NCBI GenBank assembly: GCA_025200525.1
Contig: CM045770.1
Coordinates: forward strand, 86,452,084 to 86,516,083
Length of the DNA stretch: 64,000 nt
Reading direction: 5' to 3'
From: Camellia lanceoleosa
Lineage: Eukaryota; Streptophyta; Magnoliopsida; Ericales; Theaceae
In this document: piece by piece, positions 57,046-64,000 of the stretch
Layout: every line of letters begins with the position of its first letter
Position numbering within the stretch: position 1 is the first letter of the stretch
Notes under the pieces: generated by a model
Database searches by the model: none
What the model saw: only the letters and a program-made list of their open reading frames with translations
Told to the model about the DNA's origin: nothing
Made by a program: the position numbers and the translations under genes

Positions 57046-57640
57046 TCAAATCTCACATTTATGATTAGGATCAAATTCTAAGTTTGGTAAACATTCTAAA
57101 GCAACAAGTCTATGCAAAGAATTAAAATTAACATGTCCTAATCTACCATGCCATAAAAAAGAAGACTCGGCAATATAAACAGAAGATGTGTTCTTATTAT
57201 TAAAAGCCAAATTAGGTAAAATAGTTATTGCATTGAGTTTAAAAAGCCTATCACTCATGTAACCTCGCTCCACATACATTCCACTCTTGGAGAGTACAAC
57301 TTTATCAAAATCAAAGACTAATTTAAACCCATTCTTGATCAACAATGACCTAAAAATAAAATTCTTGCGAATTTCTGGCACATGGAGTACATTGTTAAGA
57401 GTGAGTTCTTTCCCTGAGGTCATTTTCAGCACAATCTTTCCTTGTCCTTCTACAGTTAATGTAGAGGAGTTTTCCATAAAAAGTTGTTCCCCACTTTCCA
57501 CCACTTTGTAGTTTGTGAACATCTTCTTATCTGCATAGATATGGCAGGTTGCTCCAGTATCCACCTACCAGTCCTTGGGATTGCCCACCAAGTTTGCTTC
57601 AAAGACTACTGCACCAAGATTGATGTTTGCCACTCCATCA
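57046..57640 (-). pseudogene. Copia protease and integrase zinc-binding region
   Basis: From about 57570 the minus strand reads 'VDTGATCHIYADKKMF', the aspartic protease active site of Copia polyproteins. Then come 'GQGKIVLKMTSGKELTLNNV' and 'LHVPEIRKNFI', and the pre-integrase zinc-binding region 'LWHGRLGHVNFNSLHRLV' ending 'PNHKCEI'. A stop upstream of the protease replaces a tryptophan (57568-57570), and another ends the segment at 57046. All expected motif residues in this piece are present. Confidence 0.92.
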
Positions 57641-57699
57641 GAAAGATAAAAATCCTCGGTTATGTTGGCTTTTGCTAACTTTTTGCTTGAACTCCCTCC

Positions 57700-58593
57700 G
57701 TTCTTCTGACGTGACAATCCTTAGCGATGTCCATCTTTGCCGCACTCAAAGCACTTGCCTTTGAACCTCTTGTTAAACCCGTTGTTGATCCCTTTGATCT
57801 TACTAGTGGATCCTTGTTTGAGACCATTGCCATCATACTTCCGCTTCTTATTGTCGAACTTTAACCCTTGTTCATGTTCTACAACATTTGCTTTAGCCTA
57901 CATGACATGGTTTACTGACTTCTTGTCGGAACCACGGTTGTCTTCCTTAATTCGGAGCTGCACTATCAGTTCCTTTAATTTCATTTCCTTGTGCTTATGC
58001 TTTAGATAATTCTTGAATTCTTTCTAGGATGGTGACAATTTTTCAATGATTGCGACAACCGAAAAAGATTCATTGAGAACCATCCCTTCTGCATGTATAT
58101 CATGGAGAATTAATTGGAGATCTTGAACCTAGCTAATAACTGTCTTGGAATCCATCATTTTAAAATTCAGAAAACGGCCGACAACAAATTTCTTTGTACC
58201 AGCGTTCTCTGTCTTATATTTATGATCTAGTGATTCCCACAGTTCTTTAGCAGTGCTTTTGACACTATACACATTGTACAGTGTATTGTCCAATCCATTG
58301 AGGATATAATTCCGACACAGAGAATCACCATGTTTCCATGCATCGACGACAGCAACCACTTGCCGGTCAGTTTCTCCCTCATTCAGTGCCGGTGCCTTTT
58401 TATGAGTGAAGCGAGCCAAATTCAATGTCATAAGATAAAACATCATTTTTTGTTGCCATCTTTCAAAATCATTTCCATTGAATTTTTTTAGCTTCTCTCC
58501 ATGATTTACCGATACTGAAGGAGTCATCACTGGCACAACAGGTGTGGGGGTCGGAGTAATAACAATCTCAGTACTGTTTATTTTTGTTGTCAT
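57700..58593 (-). pseudogene. Copia gag
   Basis: Starts at 58593 ('[20 protein letters not shown]'). It contains the gag core '[20 protein letters not shown]', '[19 protein letters not shown]' and '[18 protein letters not shown]'. The first frame ends at 58129. Later pieces in the same region read 'CFECGKDGHR', the start of a CCHC zinc knuckle whose final Cys is lost behind a stop (about 57722). The start is supported by its place just inside the right LTR and by the conserved proline-rich beginning. Confidence 0.9.
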
Positions 58594-59147
58594 AATTCTG
58601 ACGAAATAAAAAATACCCCAATCACAAATTTATATGCAAAAGAATTTACACACAAAATAAACAGAATAATATTTTGTAACAAAATTCCAATGATAAACAG
58701 TATATTACTACTATGTTATCAAAGAAATCATTAAACAATATATTACTACTATTTAATTTCTCAAAACAAAATATTTGTCTATCTGTCGCAGAAATAAATA
58801 AAAAATCTACTTTAAGATTGTTATATCCATAGAGGTGTGTGTGTGTGTGTGTAAGTTAAATGTATAAATTAAAATAAACAATAAAATAAAATAATTCAGA
58901 AAATAATTATATAAATTATTTCCCGAATTAAATGTTTATAGAAAATAATGTTGAGACTTGTGTTGGATACAATCTCCTTAAAGTAGATTTCGCCCTTACT
59001 CCGGTATTTCGAGATATAACCAGCGTCTACTTCCCAGGATGCAACGACTAACATTTGATTTTACAGCACTATAAGATCAAGTCTAGCGAACCAAACAATG
59101 CTGTAACTCTTTCTCTTTCTTTTCCTAAAGATAAATGCAGAAATAGA
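58594..59147 (-). other. Copia leader between 5' LTR and gag
   Basis: Non-coding, AT-rich, with a (GT)n run at about 58834-58851. The bases next to the LTR (minus strand TCTATTTCTGCATTTATC) do not match the usual initiator Met tRNA primer site. Either the site has decayed or another tRNA is used. Confidence 0.5.
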
Positions 59148-59910
59148 TGTAGAAGCAACAGAGGACGAACAGAAGAAGAAAGGGAAAAAGTCTAAAAAAT
59201 TTTGGATTGAAAATGAATTGCTGGAGTAGACTTTATATAGGCAGATTGGTGGTGTTCGAACAGGTAGAAAACTTGTTCGGACAGATTGAGCATGTACCAA
59301 CAGATTTGAATCTGTTTGGAACAAATTCAATTTTGAATTCAACATATCTAAACCTGTGTTGAACCTTTTGAACTGTTCGGGTGGGTTAAACCTGTTAGAA
59401 GAAAAAATTCTGGACCAATTTATTTTGAATTTTGAAACCAAAATTAAAAAATAAAAATAAAATACAAAAGTTTTTGACCTAAAAGGTAAGTATTGGGCCG
59501 GACAAACCCAACCCAACCTTACACCTGGCACCCGCGCCCAAGCTAAGCCCAACCTGCCCGACCGACCGAACGGCTGTGGCGTGCGCGGTTTTAATTTTGG
59601 GTCCAATGAGTGTAACTCACTTCACCCATAACCTCACCCTTCCACAAACTTAGGTACCTCTTGGGACTCATCCCAAACTAAGGTATATAAACTCATTCAA
59701 AACCTCAACCCTTTCCAATGAACCTGAAAACGCGCTTTGAATTCTCATTCATCCAGAAATGGTTTTGAGCAACCAAATACATGAATTTATTCACCATGCG
59801 ACATTAAATATGAACCCAATTAGAAACGTTAAAAATAACGCTTGGGTCCTACCTTAATTAATGCTCAAAATTAGCAAAAAATAAGGTTATACAACAGCCA
59901 TTTTCCAACA
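59148..59910 (-). repeat. Copia 5' LTR (uninterrupted)
   Basis: 763 bp, starts TGTAGAAGCAACAGAGGACG and ends TTTTCCAACA, followed by TSD ATATC. It is the reference for the split LTR at 38954-39551 plus 49534-49773, and lacks about 75 bases present there around the Tat-type insertion point. It contains a TATA-like 'aaggtatataaactc' (59681-59695). Confidence 0.92.
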
Positions 59911-59915
59911 ATATC

Positions 59916-60267
59916 TTCAGCAAGTTAGAAGATAACATGAACAACAATGAAAACTTGAAGATCTTTCAACTACAACCAACAATACAATAATGATATTTTC
60001 AATCATTGTCCTCCAGTATATTATAATTAGAAAATTAGAGTGAGGAATAGTACAGATATATATATATATATATATGTATGTAAATCCTAAATATAGTAGC
60101 AGAAAAATAAACTCGTTTTTGACCAACGAAGCACGAGTTGACCCAAAACCCTAGATCGAAACCAAAATCATTGAAAATAGATGATGGAGAAGGAGTGAAA
60201 AAACAGTGATTTTTGGATTAATAGATCAAAATTGAAAGAAGAAAACAGAGATCGATTAGTAGTTTAA

Positions 60268-60313
<46 letters not shown>

Positions 60314-60718
60314 TACCCTTTGAAAATTGACGGTGAGGAAGGAGTGAACGAGTGGTAAGGGAATAGCGAGCAAGTGATGAGAGAGCAGCAGCCGGCAGCC
60401 GTGTGTGAGCAGAGCAGAGAGAGAGGTGATGTGTTTGTGTGAGTGTCAACCAAACCCTAAAATGAGTCAACAAAATAGAGACACACACACATATATAGAC
60501 AGGGATATAGTAATTTTACTTCGGAGGGGAAACAAGGCTGGGATCAGGGTCGGGGTCAGGGCTGAGAAACGTATTACCGTCTTCGACATGAAAATCATTA
60601 AGGATTCATTTTTGCATACCATCCCTGACCCGTCGGGGATATTTTTCGGGAAAAAACTGCTCTAATCGGGGTTGGGAGGGTGGGTTCCCGTCAGGCTAGG
60701 CTCAAATTGCCATCCCTA
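59916..60718 (-). other. 5' part of the outer hAT element
   Basis: Upstream, non-coding part of the outer hAT element beyond the Copia insertion. It includes an (AT)n run (60054-60074), the (GA)n run at 60268-60314 and a 200-bp terminal region homologous to the right end of the element at 35429-36450 ('cggggatatttttcg', 'tcaaattgccatcccta'). Open frames over the GA run are artefacts. Confidence 0.6.
60268..60314. repeat. (GA)n microsatellite
   Basis: About 23 GA units with one AA interruption. Confidence 0.95.
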
Positions 60719-60724
60719 CTCATC

Positions 60725-61111
60725 CATATCTCTATACCTTTATATCTCCTTGTACTTTTCTTGTGTATCTGAATCTAAACTCACATTGATAATTCGAATC
60801 GTCTATCTTGTAAATTTCACAATAAAAGTCATTAAAGCAAAATAACTTTATCGGTTAAGTATAAACACATGAATAAATCACATTTTATTCTATAAAATGA
60901 ACAATATATAATTATAACCTTAAACTATTCATTTTATAATTTATAAAAAATATGATTTGTTTATGTTTTTACAATTATATGATAAAACTGATTTTTTACA
61001 TGAATAACTTTTATTGTGAGATCTGTAAGATAGATGGTTTAAATTATTGATGAGGGTCCACATTGGAGCCCACAAGATAAGTACGGAGAGGTATAAGGAG
61101 ATAAGATACAA
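60725..61111. mobile_element. Foldback (MITE-like) element
   Basis: Left arm features ('tatctccttgtactt', 'gtctatcttgtaaatttcac', 'aataaaagtcatt') recur in reverse complement at the right ('aagtacggagaggtataagg', 'gtgagatctgtaagatagat'). The centre is near 60920. The whole piece would form one long imperfect hairpin. It directly abuts the outer hAT TSD, so the hAT insertion may have hit its edge. No clear TSD of its own. Confidence 0.75.
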
Positions 61112-61262
61112 AGGGGATTTATCTCAAAAGGTATACATGTACAAATAACTTTTCTCTAAAGTACACTTCACTAATAAATTGTGTAAAATCTTTCTATTTA
61201 CATGTATTTTGTTGTATTTAATTTTGTGATTATTTTTATATTTGTAGCAAATTTGTTTCAAA

Positions 61263-61383
61263 GATCTAGTTTACGAACACAAAAGCAAACACAGAATGTA
61301 TAGAAAAATGTTAGAAATCTCAAAATTTTATCAAATTTTATATCAAACATCTCACACAGGTACTCAAATGAGTGGACAAGTTT
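61263..61383. repeat. 120-bp direct repeat, copy 1
   Basis: Almost identical to 61810-61930 (only a few differences), starting 'gatctagtttacgaacac' and ending 'caaatgagtggacaag'. The flanks of the two copies are unrelated. No function recognised. Confidence 0.9.
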
Positions 61384-61809
61384 TTTCAAAAATACACCCC
61401 ATTGACAAACTCTAATCCCGTTTGGCAAGATTGTTGGGACAAATTTAACCACCGAAAACAATAGTCTATAAAAAGTTAATAAGACAAAATATCATATTCA
61501 AATCATAATTATTTCACTTTTTCTCTCACAAAACTACAAAAAAGTTAAATGTTCACCCCAAACAGAACTTTTTTAATTAGGCTAAAACAACAAAAAAAAA
61601 AATCAAGTTAAAAAATTTCTTCCCAAATAAAGGCCCTCTAAAATCTTATTTCTTCATAGATATTCTATGTCTAATTTTATAATCGTGTTTATAGTAGAAC
61701 TACAATTTTCAAAACATATAATTTTGAGATATGATTATATAGCTAAGACCAAGTTAAGAAACATGGTTAACTATTCTCAATCTCCAAATCTCTTTTAACT
61801 ATTTTTGAG
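61384..61809. other. AT-rich spacer between direct repeats
   Basis: No gene seen. It contains MITE-like wording ('acaaactctaatcccgtttgg' near 61405, 'ccccaaacagaactttttta' near 61556) but no TSD. Confidence 0.4.
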
Positions 61810-61930
61810 ATCTAGTTTACAAACACAAAAGCGAACACAGAATGTATAGAAAAATGTTAGAAATCTCAAAATTTTATCAAATTTTATATCAAACATCTCA
61901 CACAGGTACTCAAATGAGAGGACAAGTTTT
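61810..61930. repeat. 120-bp direct repeat, copy 2
   Basis: Partner of 61263-61383. It touches the broken edge of the pararetrovirus fragment, so it marks the integration or rearrangement junction. Confidence 0.9.
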
Positions 61931-62044
61931 TTTCCTGGAATATTTCTGTTTTCCTTTAGAAGAAGCTTGTTGCTGAACCGGAGAAGGTTTATCATACTTA
62001 TATTTCCTAGATGACTTAAAAGGTTTAGAGCTTTTATGTCGTTT

Positions 62045-62790
62045 CTATTTTTGGGGATACTGAATCTTATCGGGATAGGCAAATTGTTCGCAAAATTCAC
62101 CTAATTCTCTTTGGCCTGTAAGGTGTTGATGTTTCATTTGTTGCTGTAATTTAAGGTCATTACATAACGCAAGACCTTCATCGGTAATTATACCTACAAG
62201 TTGGCCATAGGTATATCTACTATACTGGATAGCTAATTCATTATGACGATCATGTAATTTCTTACGGACTCTTTCTGTAAAAAGAGTAGGAAGACCATCA
62301 ATAAATTTAGCTTTCCAATGGTCGGAATTAGCATCAGCTTTGCGATGAACTTTTAACAGAAAAACATCCTTGTACGATCTGAAATGGGATAAAGATGGAC
62401 ATCGTAAATTCTGTAATAGTTCTCGATTACGATCTTCAATGCCTGAAACATTTCCTACAAAATGGAGGATGATACTGTTTACCAGTATATAAACAGCATC
62501 TTGTTCAGTACTTTCTGCATAAGTATCTGGATCAATTTTTATTTTGGTAGATCTTAAAATTTCAGCACATTGAGCGGTGGTAAGAACATTATCCCACCAT
62601 CCTTTAAGTAGGCCGGAAAAACCACTAACAATAAATCGGGCTACTTGGTGATCTGTATTTTCATTCTGTTTACAAACAGTTGCAAACATAAGCATATGCT
62701 GGCAAACTTCAAAAAATTAATATTCTGAAAATCCATCAATATTCCATTCATAAATGGTTTTACTATGGTAGGATTTTTGCTATAATAAAA
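62045..62790 (-). pseudogene. Caulimovirus-like coat protein region
   Basis: The clearest viral piece. 62045-62695 is open for 216 codons and contains 'GFSGLLKGWWDN', 'LLQNLRCPSL', 'WKAKFIDGLP', 'YTYGQLVGIITDEGLALC' and 'ELGEFC', phrases typical of the capsid core of petuvirus/florendovirus-like polyproteins. The beginning (62641-62790) lies in a different frame, and a stop follows at 62045. A basic lysine/serine-rich tail is still recognisable at about 61940-62040, but the CCHC zinc knuckle that should come next is missing. A Ty3-type gag is an alternative, but the flanking linker wording favours a pararetrovirus. Confidence 0.8.
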
Positions 62791-63460
62791 AATCTTCTTC
62801 ATATAACAGATCAACAGGAGTAGGTCTGGAATAATAATGTCTACTCGGTGGTAAGAACGCCTGTTGATTAGAATTTCTCCCATAATTAATTTTATTTATG
62901 GAAGAAGATTCATTCTGAAAATTAGCTTGAATTTCAGATATTTGGGCAAGATCCAAATTCTGATAATTTTCCTCCATCTCCTGAATATGATTTCTGGATA
63001 ACATATTTACTTGTGAGGATTCTCCTATATGAAGATCCTTGATCTTGTTTATAAGAGTATCCATAAATTCTGTATTATCTTTTTTAGCTTTTAAATTAAA
63101 TTTTGTTACTGCAGGCGTAGGCTTAATAGCCACTGGTTGAATATCTGGAGTTTTGGGTTGAAGCTGACATTTGTCTTTTATATGGACAACTGTTTCTTCA
63201 ATCCTGGTTAATTGTTTACCCATAGTTTGACAGAAAAGATTAGTATAATTATTCTGTTTCATAACTAGAATAATATCCTTACCTGTTGCTGTATTATTGC
63301 TTTTTGCTAGTGGTTCAACAAAAGCTGAAATAACTAAAGGTTGATTAGTTGAGTCACTTGGAAGCAATTCCAAAGACTTTGCAGGGGGATGTATTGATGT
63401 GATAATATCACCATCTTTAGTTACCCAATGTTTCTGTATATTTTCTAAGACATTAACTTG
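62780..63460 (-). pseudogene. Caulimovirus-like linker upstream of the coat protein
   Basis: Open over about 200 codons. It has a short conserved phrase ('HWVTKDGDII', about 63410-63440), a segment with coiled-coil character (about 63150-63260), then asparagine/glutamine-rich sequence. It leads into the coat-protein region after a stop at 62780. No enzyme motif. Its place between movement protein and capsid matches the polyprotein of endogenous pararetroviruses. Confidence 0.6.
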
Positions 63461-63473
63461 AGGAGTCGGAATA

Positions 63474-64000
63474 TTACCCTTTTTCCATAAACCATAATGG
63501 AAAAGAATATAATTTTTGATTTTCTTTCAAAAATTTATAATACTGGTTTTTAAATTCCTGTAACTGTTCTCGATTATGATTTGCAAAATACCATTCCCTG
63601 AATTTTGCATATTGTTCCTGGTAAAAATCCTGATTTAGGATTTTCCTATTATCACTGCCGGGGCTAAAATCCATTAAACCTCAAAATTCATATCACTAGC
63701 AGTAGCAGTAGGACTATAAGGTCCTTTGCTACTGGATTCCCTCTGTTCATATACCCCATGTGGGATACGATTTCTGGAAAATTGTAAACCCTGAATTTTA
63801 GGATCCATAGGATCTGAAGCTTGGTCTGGATTACTTGGTGGTCTAGAGGGCATACCTTGTATAACAGACTCTAGAGGTTCAGCTGTAGAATGTCTAGAGG
63901 ATTCTGGAAAATCCACTAGATAGTTTTCTCTAAAAGAGGGACCAGATTTAAGACTGGCAGAAGACATACTTCTAGAAAGTTGTCTTTGTGGTCACTGGAA
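63474..64000 (-). pseudogene. Caulimovirus-like segment after the movement protein
   Basis: There are two adjacent pieces in different frames. 63674-63967 is rich in Ser/Pro ('MPSRPPSNPDQASDPMDP'), and 63474-63674 reads 'FYQEQYAKFREWYFANHN', a phrase seen downstream of the movement protein in this virus group. The first piece may begin outside the window, so the ATG at 63967 need not be a real start. A frame change separates the two at 63674. Confidence 0.55.

Larger units (their letters stand above)
38954..59910 (-). mobile_element. Copia element (Tork-like), heavily nested
   Basis: Perfect TSD ATATC at 38949-38953 and 59911-59915. The right LTR is 59148-59910. The left LTR is 38954-49773, interrupted by the Tat-type element 39552-49533. 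The minus-strand order gag (58593), protease, integrase, reverse transcriptase and RNase H (54562) is that of the Copia superfamily. A 4.1-kb hAT element sits between pol and the 3' LTR, and a MITE sits in RNase H. Stops in every domain and a changed catalytic residue in reverse transcriptase mean the copy is dead. The subgroup name is a judgement from the style of its gag and pol. Confidence 0.92.
34106..60718 (-). mobile_element. Outer hAT transposon, split by nested elements
   Basis: The left end TAGAAATGTCAACAGGACGG (34106) and inverted right end TAGGGATGGCAATTTGAGCC (60718) are imperfect TIRs, flanked by CTCATTTA (34098-34105) and CTCATCCA (60719-60726), 6 of 8 identical. Both terminal regions also match the short element at 35429-36450, confirming that they are two ends of one family. 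The element's own DNA is 34106-35428, 36451-38953 and 59911-60718, with a minus-strand transposase at 35290-38385. The rest is inserted material. Age is suggested by the mismatched TSD and the ruined gene. Confidence 0.82.
61935..64000 (-). mobile_element. Endogenous caulimovirus-like fragment
   Basis: Minus-strand sequence from the right window edge to about 61935 shows the stretch that lies between movement protein and protease/polymerase in plant pararetroviruses (Caulimoviridae, petuvirus- or florendovirus-like). The coat-protein region is clear. Upstream pieces resemble the linker after the movement protein. The reading frame changes at least at about 63674, 63460, 62780 and 62690, and the copy stops abruptly before the zinc knuckle. 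It is a decayed chromosomal copy that cannot make virus. The movement protein, if kept, would be beyond 64000. Confidence 0.75.

Noticed and set aside
60256..60488. Leu/Ser-rich open frames
   Set aside because: They depend on the (GA)n microsatellite read on the minus strand.
1..64000. A host defence system, metabolic cluster or other new multi-gene system
   Set aside because: No functional host operon-like or clustered gene set was seen. All confident coding segments are transposon or viral. The unusual module is the antisense-gene retroelement, reported as a finding.
1..64000. tRNA, rRNA or snRNA genes
   Set aside because: I saw no cloverleaf-like or conserved rRNA segments. The only tRNA-related sequences are retroelement primer sites.

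Overview
This is a gene-poor, AT-rich intergenic segment of a nuclear plant genome, most likely a eudicot. The evidence is the transposon content: Copia elements (one primed by initiator Met tRNA), a Tat-type Ty3 element, a Tekay/Del-like solo LTR, PIF/Harbinger, hAT, CACTA and Helitron DNA elements, Tourist-like MITEs and an endogenous caulimovirus-like fragment. I found no convincing host gene, tRNA, rRNA or CRISPR array. Nearly every real coding segment belongs to a transposable element and is broken by stops or frameshifts.

Layout. 1-7.6 kb: an unclassified, moderately GC-rich relic, then AT-rich DNA with a tandemly duplicated block, one copy of which carries a 409-bp insertion with a 9-bp target-site duplication (TSD). 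7.6-21.5 kb: a three-layer nest on the minus strand. A PIF/Harbinger element (Myb-like protein plus DDE transposase) is split in the first transposase exon by a 9.9-kb Copia element lacking pol (8974-18877). The gag of that Copia element is split by a 2.6-kb solo LTR (14843-17431). 21.5-34.1 kb: AT-rich DNA with MITEs, a dispersed hAT-like repeat, a CACTA terminus, a 3.6-kb non-autonomous Helitron (28521-32142) carrying a Mutator-like insert (30142-30560), and a short hAT element (33671-34086).

34.1-60.7 kb: a deep nest. An outer hAT element (34106-60718) had its transposase interrupted by a short relative of itself (35429-36450). Its upstream part was interrupted by a Copia element (38954-59910). 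That Copia element in turn received a Tat-type Ty3 element with antisense genes and a 101-bp tandem array (39552-49533) in one LTR, a second hAT element (50024-54110) between pol and the 3' LTR, and a Tourist-like MITE (54881-55011) in its RNase H. Most of these boundaries are fixed by TSDs that I read directly. 60.7-64 kb: a foldback element, a 120-bp direct repeat and the start of a degraded endogenous pararetrovirus that runs off the right edge.

The genes do not form a host pathway. They work, or once worked, as transposition modules: transposase plus DNA-binding partner, gag with protease and polymerase, and non-autonomous elements whose ends match autonomous neighbours. The most unusual module is the Tat-type element at 39.5-49.5 kb, which keeps gag and protease, has lost reverse transcriptase and integrase, and carries two related antisense genes, one with apparent introns.
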